A DNA stretch of 64,000 bases from Ligustrum vulgare (GCA_963555705.1 OY743168.1:97628925-97692924), one strand, 5' to 3'; numbered from the stretch's first letter, positions 46,106 through 58,552 are shown. Notes: generated from the letters alone by a model not told the origin. Numbers and translations: made by a program.

Positions 46106-48950
46106 TTCTTAAAATTTGTATGTTTCATATGGCTAAACCAATAAATCTCTCAAGTCAAACACTTCACATAATCAACAATTAACAAAACATATATATATAT
46201 ATATATATATACACACACTTCAAATACATCATGCACACAAAACAGAGATAAGGACAAATCTTATAACAATTTTAATTATAGGATTTTGATTTTTTAGTTT
46301 GTTTAATTTTTAATTTTAATTTTTATTATTATTATTTTTTTAAATTTGAGGTGGGACGGGTCAAACAAAACCCTATCCCCTTTGAAATTTGACCCATGAG
46401 TCACAATTTATCTTTCGTTCGGCAACTATTATAACATGTAATAATTTATGTTATTTGTGTTTTCTAAGTAAGATGCGTGGTTAAAAATTGGAGAGAGAAA
46501 AAATGTGTGATTAAAAAATTATGTTGAAAAATGTGTTGATTATAATCAACAAAAGTCGAACACAAGCTTAAGTCAAATTTGATGATGTACAATTTTATTT
46601 TATTTTATTTTTTTGGTGAAAGATGCCTTGAACTGGAGATATTCCAAGAATTTCATCAACATAAATGAAAATATGAAATTACTAGTTTTTCAAATTAAAT
46701 TATTCCTTTAGAATGTGCGAACTTCCCTCGGTTATTAATTAAAATTTAATTTCTAGACTAGATAATATCATAATATTTGAATAATTAAACAATGCCAAAA
46801 GAATTTTTAAGATGCTATTTATTAGTATCATTATCTTTATTATAAAGAATTTAACATTGAGTCTTTATATGTAAGAAGTAAAATAAAGAGTGAATTTGAA
46901 TATTTAAAAAAGTGTAGACTCAATTTTTAAAGTGCAGCTTGTACGATTAGTATTAATAAATTATAAACTTTATCTTATTCATTTTACTATCATATATTTA
47001 TCTTAGATTTTTTTTATTTATTATTTTTGTATTTATCGTTGTTGACGTTTGGTTGTATGTGGACGGAAATTAATTTTGAACAATTCCATTAGACATTATT
47101 TTATGCTAGGATGTGTCCTTTTATCGTCTAAATACTCTGTGTTCTAAAAGGCGCGCATAAACGTGATGTGCGAGATAGGCATCTTGTCTTAGATGTAAAC
47201 GTGAATTAAGCGATTAAATTATCGAGTTTGGCTATTTAATGCATGACTAGGCGTGACTCAACGCCAATAAAGGAACTAGGATATTTAAACGTAGTAAGCT
47301 AGAAAAAATGGGGGTGGAGGGGAGGCCCCCTCCCGATCGGGGCCAGAGCCCTGAATTTTTTTTCTCAAATCAAAAATAAGAATAATTCAAGAAACATCAT
47401 GAATATTGATTGACGGTGTTTAAACAAGAAAACATGTGTTATCAGAAATGCACTTCTTCCCCTCCATACAAAGAGAAGGTTGAAAAATTTAGAAACAAAA
47501 AAAGAAAGAAAGTCATGCATTCTCCAAATGCAACTACTCCAATGTAGTTCAAATATACTACAGAAAACTAATTTCCTTGGTTTAACATAAAAGTTAACTA
47601 CCAATCTACAACAAAAACCTAAATAAACCCCTTTTATAATAAAAAATTTAACTACCGCAAAAATTCTAAATAATTTAAATAAATTAATCAAAACTCAAAA
47701 CAATTAATAGACTTAGTAGGCTTTGCTTGGTGAAATAATCAACTAAAATTGAGAGTCCAAACTAAACTTCAGAAATCCGAAATTTTCTTAGTGGACTTGG
47801 GCGGACTAGAGCAGTACCCTAGTTCCGCCCCTGCTAAGCGCGCTTTATTACCGTATGTTTTTTAACCAATCATTACAATTTATAAATTATTTTATAAGCA
47901 CATTTTTCAACCACCTTTTAGACACATACATTTTCCTCATTAATTTTTCAACCATATATTTTGCCTAAAAAATATAAATAAACCTAGTTATAATTGCTAA
48001 AGTGTTTACCAAACATCGTTATTTTTTTTATGTCAACTTAGTCGCACTTTTTTTTTTGTAAATCCTTTTATTTTACTTTTATTTCAAACCATGCTCTAAG
48101 ATTTATCAAGTCCATGTTGAACAATCATTATTTAGAACTCATTTTTTTACGGTACTTATTTTTAATCATACATTCACACAATATATTTGTAAATAAACTC
48201 AAGATTTTCCATACTTTTAAAGTATGACTCGTTAGATACTTCGAAAATATGTATGAAATTCTTATTAGTCTATTGAGTAGAACTTGTCTACTTGAAAGTT
48301 AGAAAAAACAGTCTAGCTTTTATATTTAGAATTGTATAATTGACTAAGCCACTATGTGGTAACACTAACAAATTTGATTAAAATTTAAGTCAAAATCAAT
48401 AATTAATTTTAACAACACATTTTATAGGTCTCACAATTTTTCAACCATACATGTAGTCAATTTTTATCAAAAACAACAAAAAAAAATCTAATTTTAGTGC
48501 TTGCTTGGTCCTCTACCATTTTTTTTTCAACATTTTTTTTCAAATTCATTTTCAACTATGTATTTCTATGAGACCGACTACTTTTTAAACTTTTCAACCA
48601 TACATTCTCCCGAAAACTCAAAATTTCTCAAAACTTTCAAAAAACTACCTATACTAAACTAGTTGTAGGATTATAAAGTAGATATATAATATTTTTTTTA
48701 TTTTTTTAATTATTAAATAATTTTCAAAATGACTAAAGATTTAAAATAATATTGAAAAATATAATTTTTTTAACCTCTTGACTCATAAGGCTTTAATATT
48801 GATTTTCATATCTATTCACACCTTGCGCTTTTTAGAACATTGTTAAAATAAATGACTTGTGTCGAGCCGCAATACCTGTAAATAAAAGGGTTAAGTACAC
48901 AAATACATAACTTCAAGGACCTATTTTTTAAACATCAGATATTTTAAAAG
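46106..48950. other. AT-rich, MITE pieces, no gene
   Basis: It holds a (TA)n(CA)n run at 46188-46220 and pieces of the local MITE family at about 46440-46565, 47870-48010 and 48400-48660 (AACCATACATTTT and AAAACATAAATAAA words). A hAT-like end (GTTCCGCCCCTG) ends near 47832. The minus-strand frame at 47365-47691 has no support. Confidence 0.4.
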
Positions 48951-50143
48951 ATATTAGAGGAAATTGCATTGAATGACACAATATGCATTTGTATGAACAA
49001 AAATGACACTTTTTTATGATTTTGACAAATCTAACAATTTTTAACATTTTTGCCCTTCACAGAAATTTTTATACCACATGTATCCTACTTACAAAGATTT
49101 GACATGTGTAGAAAGAAAGTACAAAAAAGTAGAAAAAATATATCATAAATCACTTTCAACAGCCGTTTACTTTTTCATGGAAAAATGTGAAAAAAATCTG
49201 AAAATGTCTTTTGGAATTCTCAGTCTTCTCAAAAGTCTCTGTATCTTCTTCAAAAAAAAAAAGAAACCTCCTCCTCCCAAAAATCTCTCCCCATCATCAT
49301 ACATTCCAGCGACAGTTAAAGGTTCCTTGAAGGTTAGCATCTAAAAACCCGCACATTCATCCCCCGACTCATACTCTAAGTATCTCTTTACCGGTCGCTC
49401 TTCTCGCCCCGCAATCCTCACCGATTTTTGTTACCGCCGGAGTCCATCGCCGACACCGAACACCACCACCCTCCGTCGATGGTAAGCCCCTTATTTATTT
49501 CCCTTAAATCATTGCTTTATTTTTTAAGAAGTTGTGTTGTATGTTGATTGAAATTTTTTTATTTTCGTGTCTAGATTTACATTGTCCCATTATTTTTCGA
49601 TGATTGAACTATTTTTTTAGGCTTGAATCTGTAGAAAGATTTAGTTTTTTGAGGAGGGTGTTGATTGTAAATAGTATATGATTTGTTATATAACGATGGT
49701 GATGACTCTTTTGACAATACATTTTTGGTCTCTGCATATTGGGTTCGATGGTTTCCAATAAACACACATTTAACAAATGTCAGAAGCATTTTAAATTGGA
49801 CAAGCCATGAACATTGTTCTTCAGTTGAAATGATTTAGGTCTATGATTATTTATCTATATTTCACTGCAATATTTTTTTTCCCCTAAAATCACCATGAAC
49901 CATGCTCTTTTATGTTGACGATTGCCTTACCTGCAATGAAGCATCTATTGAGAAAATTCTGTCGTTCTTGACAGTTGACCTCTGTTATTCTCGACATATG
50001 CTCTTTTTGGCTGACAATTGACTTTCCTACATTGCAGCATCTGTCGAGAAAATTCTGTCGTTCGCTGTTTACACATGTTTGATTGTGGATTAATGATTTG
50101 TGTACTATCATCGTCCTGAGGGTTTTTTTTAAAAATTGTGCAG

Positions 50144-50413
50144 ATGAATTTCCCATTAATACTATCAGAAGATGATAGAATTCACGTCCACATATCCCAG
50201 AGGAGTCAGCTGAATTACATAAAGCTCGTATTTGATAAATTGGACAGTTCCCAAAAAGAAGAATTTAAGAATTCTTGTTTTGGGTACTTGATTGAACTTG
50301 CTGAGCTGCAGTTTTTAGCCCAATTGATGCAGCAACTGCTCGCCATTCACGAGGTCCAGAAGGAAGAGGTCCAAGAAATGAAGTTGTCAGTTTACCTGTT
50401 TAGGATAATGTAA
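50144..50413 (+). pseudogene. DUF1985-type fragment of a Mutator-carried (Ulp1-associated) gene
   Basis: Behind a splice acceptor (TTGTGCAG|ATG) an exon reads KNSCFGYLIELAELQF..QLMQQLLAIHEV, matching the start of DUF1985, the domain found with Ulp1-like proteases in plant Mutator-like elements. An upstream exon likely ends at 49481 (donor GTAAG, intron 49482-50143). The downstream half of DUF1985 and the Ulp1 domain are missing. The frame at 50570-50821 follows but is not recognised. Confidence 0.55.
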
Positions 50414-50884
50414 TTTGGTATGGTTTAAACTTTGAATACAAAATCGATCATAGTGTTTGAATATGTACTTTTATGTTAGACAATAAAATAGTTGTTTTCA
50501 AGTAATTAGGCTTGAAGTAATCTTTTATCTTGTTATGATCATGTACTGCAGTAGAATCCTTTTAGATTTTTGTGTGGACAGTGTCATTCTAATTTCTTGA
50601 GGGTTGACAACGTAAAATGCACGACTTTTAAAACTGTCGGTAAATACAGAACTTATCTGTCGGAATCAACAGCCTGTTACGACAGATATATGAAATCTAC
50701 AATTTCCCAACTTCATGAATGCATTGGTTGTTTTAAGTTACATAAGCTAGTTTCTATTGACATACCTACGAATGTTCATATCAAAAAGGGCTTGACAAAA
50801 TTCAAAACACGAATCAAATGAATTAAGCATGAGTCCCACAATCGGATTTGTACAAGTCACACGATTGTACCTAACTTGTCCATA

Positions 50885-51165
50885 TCTTGAACATTTCCTC
50901 ACTTTGATGCTTGCCTCGAAACGTTAGCCCTTGTATTGGTAAGCCACGTGCGTGTCTCAACATTGCGTTTAAACTTTCTGCATTATTGTTCATCATAATG
51001 TTGTATCGATTCCCAGTGAAATGTGCTCGAGACCACCGTGATATCGCTAGGCACTACAATAGACGTAGTCTTGTTCTCACTCCACTTCCATTCATCATCT
51101 ACGTTTACAAACTCTCCGCCATACGAGACGATGAATCGCAAATTATCACTCATTCCAAAAAGCAA
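50885..51165 (-). pseudogene. MuDR-type transposase remnant, internally deleted
   Basis: On the minus strand an N-terminal-type segment (FIVSYGGEFVNVDDEWKW, IVVPSDIT) runs directly into the C-terminal-type segment HFTGNRYNIMMNNNAESLNA, MLRHARGLPI in another frame. In intact MuDR-type transposases these are several hundred residues apart, so the catalytic middle is deleted. Confidence 0.65.
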
Positions 51166-51291
51166 CAGTATATGTACGTCAAAAATTGATGCATTTCACA
51201 AATTCAAATTGAAAATGAAATTAGACGGCCTCACATTCAGTTGTTCCTGGTATCGATCTGATACTGGGATTCCCGACAGTTAAAATGCCGG

Positions 51292-51339
51292 GTTCGACAT
51301 TTAAAAACTGTCGGGTTCGACAGTTTTTAAATGTCGAAC
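51292..51339. repeat. Perfect 22-bp inverted repeat with 4-bp loop
   Basis: The arm GTTCGACATTTAAAAACTGT plus CG (51292-51313) pairs exactly with 51318-51339; the loop is GGTT. It lies directly beside the MuDR-type remnant. Confidence 0.9.
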
Positions 51340-52159
51340 ACGACGGTCCATACTGTGCGTCTATAATTCCAAATCTAGGGTTCTTGCTGTAAAATTTCGA
51401 CAGAAATTAATGTTTTCATCAATGCTCAACTACCACAATACTTAAACACATGAACATATGACAACAAAGAAAGATCTTTATGCATTTATGAGGACACTTA
51501 TTGTGTCACCTAAATCTAAATGTATGAGCCTCAAGATCTAAAAAGAGGAATCATGAATGATTAACAAAACATCAACTTATTTAATGCCCATATTCATATG
51601 TTACAAAAATGGTGACCTTTCGAATTGTCAATATTTAATGTCCATATATCATATGTTACAAAAATGCTTACCTTTCGAAATGGAATTTCAAGCTTCAAAT
51701 TGTATCTTCTTTAAGTGTTAATGGAGATTGAGTGAAAAGTCTTGTGGTGCAAGAGAGATACTAAAAGTAAAATTTTCATTTTATTTCAATTAATTTTTTT
51801 TAAAAAAAAAAATTTGGGTCACTCTTTTATCCATTGACTTATTTTTTTGCCCATTGGGTAGTTATGAAATGTCTTGTACATCACATCAATCACATGTTGA
51901 GCCCACTTGCATGATTCCATTTTTGTCTTCTAGTTGAGTGAGGGCATATTGGACTTTTCATGGGCAAAATTAGTCATTTTTGAGCTCATTTTCAAAAGTT
52001 GTCACATTTTTTGGTATTATGCATTTTTTTGTCATCCATACAAATGTCCCAAGATATTATAACTATACAAAACATATTTTCAAAATTAGGTGCAATACGG
52101 AAGGAGAAATAAGAAGAAAAAGACAGCATCAACAATGGCTCTCTATCTCAATTTCAATA

Positions 52160-52750
52160 TCAACATAAGCTGTTTTGCCTCTCATATTCTTTAAGAGCAC
52201 CACAAAACTCAATTCATTTGGCTTGAATGATGCATGCGAATCAAGTTCTTCTATTGAGCAAAGAATCTGAGCTTGCCCATACTTAGATGGTTAAGAAGGT
52301 TATATCTAGTTATGAACACAATGACAAAGGTTACAGAGCAAATTACCTTATCAACAACCTCGTGGCTCTGACTATCAACATACTTAGCTCTATCAGCAAC
52401 AAAGCAAGTAATGCCCTGAACCCTAAGTTCTGATTTAAGCCACATGCAGAATCGTATCAAGTTCTGTTTCTGATATGGAAGCCTATGTAAAGGACATTCG
52501 AGGGACTCAAAATGAAAATTAAACGCAATGGGCAGTGTCTGGGCTTGAAACTGAAACACAGGTCACAATTTTGTGCTTTGTGTTGGCTGGGTCATCAGAA
52601 CAATCATATCTCACTGGATGCGGGGTATACGAAGTTATAGGGATGTCATCAGACTGGGAACTAGAATACGATGCTGGTAGAGATGGTTAAGCAAATGTAG
52701 TTTCTGGGGTTGGACTCTCTTGATTTGGAATTGGATTGTTATCCAAAATT
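52160..52750 (-). pseudogene. Fragment of an XTNX-type TIR-domain gene
   Basis: The minus-strand frame 52559-52251 reads RFCMWLKSELRVQGITCFV, ADRAK, HEVVDKVI, then FVIVFITR and MGKLRFFAQ, followed after a stop by KNLI. This matches the TIR-like domain of the plant XTNX / TIR-NBS protein group (WL.ELE.QG..CFV.DRA, ..V..RVM, FGVVI.T, IEELRFF..KKNL). Upstream, Ser/Pro-rich text (PASYSSSQSDDIPITS) fits its N-terminal region. NBS and TPR parts are absent. Frames are interrupted; it is a gene fragment. Confidence 0.65.
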
Positions 52751-52958
52751 TGTTAACGAGTTCTTTGACAGTGAATTTGGAGTTGGGGGGACATTGTGGG
52801 CTAGAATTTCGTTACCCAGTTCCTTAAAAGTTTCATTAAGTGTTTGATGTAGCTTGACAGTTAGAGACTTGACAAGAGTGTAATCAATTTCATTAAGTGT
52901 TTGATGTAGCTTCTGAGAGGAACTTGAGTATTTAGATGATGATATGTTAGTATGCTTA

Positions 52959-53520
52959 GAGCATCTACCATGCTAAATTTTCCACATTATATAAATTTTT
53001 CCATATGACAATTAATGTATAGAATTTCTTTACACAAATGATGAATGTTTAATAAAAAAATGAGAATTTCAAATGTCATCTCCAATGCATTATTTCTAAT
53101 TTCATAGTCTTGTCTATATGGTATTTCTTTTACTAGTTGTACGCACGCGCGTTGCACGTCTCACGTAAACGATGTATAATATGAATAATATAGACTAAAA
53201 AAATAGCATTTAACCAAAATTGTTTAGTTATTATGTTAAACACTCTTTTAAGTGGTAGAAAGTAGGCTTGAACCTTTCTTCATTTATTGTTTCCATGTCA
53301 TCACAATGGACTTCAAAATTTACAGGAATTTTCTGGTGCACATTAAACGTGTAGCATATTGTGCACGTATCTAGCTGGCAGTTAAATTTTGTTTTTGTGG
53401 GCCCCACTTTGCTGGCTAAATTACACAAAACCTTTTACCCATTTCAGAACAACCGGAATTTTCTCTCTCTTGTATCAAAAGTGGACCCACAAAGACCAAT
53501 TAAAACTCACCAAAACCACC
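52959..53520 (+). repeat. Left terminal inverted repeat of the Mutator-like element
   Basis: It pairs with 58552-58260. The inner part includes GTGCACATTAAACGTGTAGC and CAAAAGTGGACCCACAAA, both seen reversed at the right end. An insertion of roughly 215 bp interrupts it. Confidence 0.8.
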
Positions 53521-54703
53521 GACCTAGTTCATTCTACTGTATGTGCGTCTCTCTTCACTTCCCGCACCGGATTAAAAAGGGCAAAATTGCAGTTCAATAT
53601 ACTCGTCTTCAAATTTAGCAGAACCCGTTCCTGATCCTCACTGAGGTATTTTTTCTCACAACACGGACTATGTATATGCTCGTTCTTTATACTTGAAAAT
53701 TTGTGGTTTGCAATACGCTCATGATTGTGTAAATAGGAAAGTGGAGGTTCAAGCTTTTTATGTTGAAACATGCATTTGATACCTGAATTTTCTTTTGTCC
53801 CATTTGTTAGAAAAAACTCATTTTCCAGTCAAATTCTTGAGGTTTAAAGATGTACCTCTTAATCTTATTTAAAATCTGTAATCGTACTTGCGTTGTTATT
53901 AGATGATTGTTAGATTTTGTGTTTTGAAATTTCAATGGAAATCTCAGTTTGTGTTTAATTTGATTAGTGTGTAGTATGATGAACAAAAAAAGGGTTCAAG
54001 AGGAAGAAACCCAGAACTTATTTTTATTCAGTGATCTTGTTCAAATTAGGATGGTGTTTGTTCCTTAAAAAATTGAGTGAGATTTAGGGTTTAGATTAGA
54101 AAGTAACTTGTCAGTTAGATTAGAATCTTCTTGTATTTTTCTTTCTATTTTTTTCTGGAGACATTGTATTTCATTGACTATCAACTTGTCAGTAAGAAAC
54201 TTAATTCTTTTCCATTCAATCAGTGACTTATGGAAACGTAGTTAAAGTCTTGATATTTAGGTGATGTAAAGGCCTTCTCCATGTTTCTACTTATAGTTTG
54301 GCTTTTCCAACTATGACCAGTAGCAGCAACTGGAGAAGGCAGTTGTTATTCTATATGAGCATGAAATGTGATGTTTTAGATTGTGTGAATGTGTCTTTAA
54401 GACCATTATCTTCTCTCTGATACTTTTATGTCATTTAGTGAATTTTTATTTGTTTAATTATGTGTCCTCTTTTTTAGCCTCTCAATGACGAAAAATGGTT
54501 CATGTAGCTGACCCGAAAGTTTTAGAGTAACTTCTTATTCACCTGTTTCAGCATCAAGTTAGTACTGATTGAAAGTAAAATCAGAGTGTTTTGCTGTCAT
54601 CCAACAAAAGAGGCGTTCTTGTTCTGCCATTTTTATTGGGTTGTTTGAGATTATGTTTCGTAATATTTTTTATGTCTCTACTTGAAGCTAGGTACACTTA
54701 CTA

Positions 54704-55030
54704 ATGTCTACCTCAAGTGCGAATGATTCGAAACCCTACCTTAAATGCATTTGTGGATGCGAAATGAAGTTGTACACATCGCGCACATCGAGAAATCCCA
54801 ATCGAGATTTTTGGAAATGTCACTCGTGTGGGTACTTCTTATGGCCTGACAAAGTTGATCAACAAAATCAGACCCATACTCAAGTCAGTGAGACGGGTGA
54901 TAGCCAACTCAGTGAAGTAAAAGACCAATTGGCGGCTTTGTCAGAGAAGCTAGACGTATTCCAGGATTCAATTATGGAACGTTTGCGTAATTTGGAAATG
55001 CGTAGCACATCCTGTTGTAGTATACTTTAG
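54704..55030 (+). CDS. Small zf-GRF zinc-finger protein
   Basis: An intact 108-codon frame. Residues 15-49 form a GRF zinc finger (CICGCEMKLYTSRT, NPNRDFWKC, CGYFLWPD). Residues 68-100 form a coiled coil (LSEVKDQLAALSEKLDVF), and the protein ends CCSIL. GRF fingers bind single-stranded nucleic acid in several nuclease and topoisomerase families, and short plant zf-GRF proteins are common in repeat-rich DNA. It lies inside the Mutator-like element, converging with the transposase. The last four residues resemble a prenylation box, which may be chance. Whether it aids transposition is unknown. Confidence 0.75.
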   Translation: MSTSSANDSKPYLKCICGCEMKLYTSRTSRNPNRDFWKCHSCGYFLWPDKVDQQNQTHTQVSETGDSQLSEVKDQLAALSEKLDVFQDSIMERLRNLEMRSTSCCSIL

Positions 55031-55301
55031 CAACTATTTCCGTAATTCCAGTGACTAAGTTTTAGTTTTATGTTTTCAACTAGTAAGTGTTATTGTATTT
55101 TAGTAGACCATTGATTGTAGTAATTAATGTTTTTATGAACGAATGATTATGGCTTCTATATTCCACGGCATTGATACATATGAGTACACAAGCTATTAGT
55201 CTACTACTTCTTCAACATTAGTCTTGCACATTAAAAACATTAGTCTTACAAATTACTTCAACATAAACATCATGAAATGTAAATTTAAAGACATAACACT
55301 A

Positions 55302-57541
55302 CAAATCGAATTCACTGTCGAAACTATTGTCACCTCGATCATTATATGAGTACTGTGGGTGATATGTGTTATATGACATGTTGACCACTGGACACGTTCT
55401 CCTGTCATGTCCCGTACTACCACACCCACTACACTGTCTAGGCGGATGTGCCATTTCTTTCTCTCTCGATGACTTCAGGTGCTTTCCACATCCTTTTGCT
55501 CTGATCGGATTTGGATCATGCACAACTACTGTCTCTTCATTGAACCTGTTGGTATTTCTACCAATTCTATTGTCATTTCCTCCGTTGTCAATCGCCTTCA
55601 CTTGTAAACGTAAGTTCTGGAAATGTCCCATCAGATATGTGAAGCGAGCGTCTGTTAGTGATGCATCATCAATTATCTCTGATGCCGTATGAGAAAGCAT
55701 ACCATGTCGGGCCATCAAGCTTGGACGAATATCACTATCGGACGTTAAAACATTAACATTATAAAAAACTGGAGCTGCTTTGGCATTTTTAGTTCATCTT
55801 TTAAGAATATATTTATCAGGCAGAACAAGAAGCTGTTTTTTCTTCATATAGCAAAGCATATGCCGTCATGGATAACCGTGGAATTCGAACATGTAACAAC
55901 TAAACGAGATATAGTCAGATGCGATGAAATACGTTACCTCGCGTCACCAATCAACTGTTTTGTCTATCCCAAACCGCTCCAGAATATATGTTTTTGCCAC
56001 ATCAGTAGTAGATACCTTCGTGCAGAGGTAGAAGTTACTTTGTTCAAATTCCCTTTGAACCAACAAGAATATCTTCTTAGTGTATATTTGAACCATTTGA
56101 TTCTCCATCAATAAAATCGACGTCAGTCTGGGCTTCTCACTTAGGTCTATGTGGTTAGCTGCCAACTCTGCATGCCTTTGATGATCTAACGCCCTGTTGA
56201 AACGTGAAATGAATTCAGTCAATGAGTGCTTCCTATTCACATATTTCTTTAAAAAAGAGTGACTACTTTCAACGCGTTGGCTGCTAGACATTCCAGCAGC
56301 GAAAACATGTTTCACATATGTAGGTACCCATCGAGCCCGCATCTCAAACGTGATATTCAACCATTCGTTACTAGATAATACTGTATTGTACATCGCTTCA
56401 TTCCAACACGCTTCAAACTCATATGGTGATTCAGAGTCTTTGATCATTTTTACCAACAAATGATACAAGCTATTCTGCAAATTGACATTCATCTTCTCGG
56501 GGAACTTGGTCAATATGTGCCACAAACAATATCGGTGCAAGGTGAATGGCATGACCCTCGAGATAGCCTTCAATATAGAAGCGTCTTGATCAGTAATGAT
56601 TACTCCCAGAGGGGCTTGAGTTGGCATAGCTTGAATAAACTTTGAAAATAACCACACAAATGAATCAATTGTTTCATCACTAAGAAACACCCACATCCAA
56701 AGATAATTGTTTGGTCGTGATGGTTGACTCCAACAAACGGAGCAAACACCAATGAATAATTGTTTGTGTTGTAAGTTGTGTCAAACACCACGGCATCTCC
56801 GAAGTACACATAAGATCTCCGAGATTCACTATCAGCCCAAAAACATCTAACGAACTTGTTCTCATCATCTACCTCATAGTCGAAGAAAAAGTTTGGATAT
56901 TTCTCCCTCTCAAACGTGAAATGCTCAATCAAAGAATTCGCATCTTTCCCAAACTTCTCTTGTCGAAGGTTCCTCTCGTGGTTCCTAATGTCACTCTCTA
57001 ACAACCCAAGAGACGATGGACCGCCGGAATCTATCTCCAAAAGGCGCACTTGCTGACAAGTCGGAATGTTGGCTTCAGAAAACTGTTGGGTTAGTGACTT
57101 CTTAGTGGATGAAAGTTTCCGGTGGGATCGCAACAAATGCACCCTGCTCGGCGTAGTCAAAGGATGGTTGTACTCCTCAACAAACTGACTCACTGCCCAC
57201 TCCCCTATTTGTTCCTTCACAATAGATAGTCTAGCTTTGCAGTCACATAGTGTATGGCCACGATTTCGTTCTCCAGTACATGGCACATAATGCTTAACAT
57301 GTAGATGATAGTTCTCATTTGTTGTCCCTTGCTTCAAGCACACAAATAATTTTCACACATACTCATTTGTTCCCTTCTTTTTGTTACCATTACAGTTTCG
57401 TGTACCGAACCTAACTGCTCGAGCGTATTCATTGTAGTGTGCCAATGCATCGTCTATTGATCCAAATTTTTGACCCCTTTGTGGAATTAGAGACTGAGTT
57501 ACTTGAGGAATGTATATGTTATCTTCGGTTTCTGAATCCAT
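55302..57541 (-). pseudogene. FAR1/MULE-type transposase pseudogene (copy B), near full length
   Basis: Starting at the ATG at 57541: an N-terminal FAR1 DNA-binding region (GQKFGSIDDALAHYNEYARA, then CKARLSIV), the MULE transposase core (DAVVFDTTYNTN, GVIITDQDASILKAISRVM, YCLWHILTKFPEKMN), a SWIM region, and a zinc knuckle CSGCGSTGHDRRTCP with tail YHPQYSY. Breaks: TGA at 57352-57350, a frameshift near 56690, a stop at 55944, and two further stops before 55718. The SWIM motif has lost one Cys to Phe and another to a stop (FSC..FEFHGYP*RH). It once would have cut and moved the surrounding element. FAR1-type host regulators share the fold. Confidence 0.88.
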
Positions 57542-58259
57542 ACCTGTTAATTATACGTTATAGAACTCTAAATAAGGACATTATAAAACCACATGAAATA
57601 TATAAACCACATGAAAAAAATCACATTACTAGGAAGAATAATTAAGATGTGAAAACAAAACATTACTGGGAAAAACCTTTGCACATGAACAAATCACATT
57701 ACTACAAAAATTATTATGACATTGTGAAAGAAAAAAAAAACCTACATGTATGGATGGATGAAAGAAAAACAAACCCACATGAACTGATCAAGAAAAAAAA
57801 ACCACATAAACTACTCATCAGCATGAAAAAATTCCTTACCCTTCAAATGTGGTATTTTTAACCACATGATTTGTATATTTATCCCTTATAACTATCCCTG
57901 TGCTTTGAGCCAAAATAATATGGGAATAAGCTGCTTATAAGCTGAGCCAAACATGTGCCCAACATTCTTATTTTCCTTATCTGACTAGGTGGTTCATAGG
58001 AAATTTCCTAGTCTAACAAACTATATATCAGTACAAAAGATGAAAAAGTATTTTATACGTTTTTATCATCGGAAAATATCATAAATAAAAACGTGTGAAG
58101 ACCAAAAAAAAAAGAGTAAATAATAACATATTTTACCGTCGACAGCTATCACAACTAAGAAAACATGGCGGTTTGTCGGTAGACTTTGTGCGCTGAGGGG
58201 TTGAGGGAGGAAGATAATATTGAATGAAGACAGATTACACGGTTTGTGTTTATGGCTGG

Positions 58260-58552
58260 GTTGGTGAGTTTTAATTGGTTTTTGTGGATCCACTTTTGAT
58301 ACAAAAGAGAGAAAATTCCGATTGTTTTGAAATGGGTCAAAGGTTTTGTGTAATTTAGCCAGCAAAGTGGGGCCCAGAAAAACAAAATTTAACTGCCAGC
58401 TAGATACGTGCACAATATGCTACACGTTTAATGTGCACCAGAAAATTCCTGTCAAAATTTAAAGCATTGGAGATAAAAATATTGGCACAATGCCTTTCTT
58501 AATGATGTGGCAAACATTTTTCAATATAAAAAGTGTAGCATTGTAGATGCTC
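58260..58552 (-). repeat. Right terminal inverted repeat of the Mutator-like element
   Basis: It ends GCATTGTAGATGCTC at 58552, the inverse of the left end. It lacks the extra segment found in the left repeat. Confidence 0.8.

Larger units (their letters stand above)
48952..52058. mobile_element. Probable Mutator-like element with DUF1985-type and MuDR-type remnants
   Basis: The left end (48952-49040) and the reversed right end (~51970-52058) are similar but degenerate (GAATGACACAATATGCATTTG versus GGATGACAAAAAAATGCATAA). Between them are a DUF1985-type fragment (+) and a MuDR-type transposase remnant (-). No target-site duplication was found, so the limits are tentative. Confidence 0.45.
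52959..58552. mobile_element. Mutator-like element with long terminal inverted repeats, two internal genes
   Basis: 53312-53510 is the reverse complement of 58262-58452 with few differences, and the outer ends match as GAGCATCTAC(C/A)ATGCTA at 52959 and 58552. The left repeat has an extra segment (~53095-53310). Between the repeats are a zf-GRF gene (+) and a FAR1-type transposase (-), converging. No 9-bp duplication is readable in the flanks (GTATGCTTA / TTAGAATGA), so the insertion is old or the outermost bases are changed. Confidence 0.8.

Noticed and set aside
47365..47691. 108-codon minus-strand frame rich in Phe/Leu
   Set aside because: AT-rich composition artefact with no domain; likely part of a hAT-like remnant.
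53130..53165. Helitron-like 3' end (CTAG next to a GC-rich hairpin CGCACGCGCGTTGC)
   Set aside because: No matching 5' TC end at an A/T site was found in the ~215-bp extra segment of the left inverted repeat.
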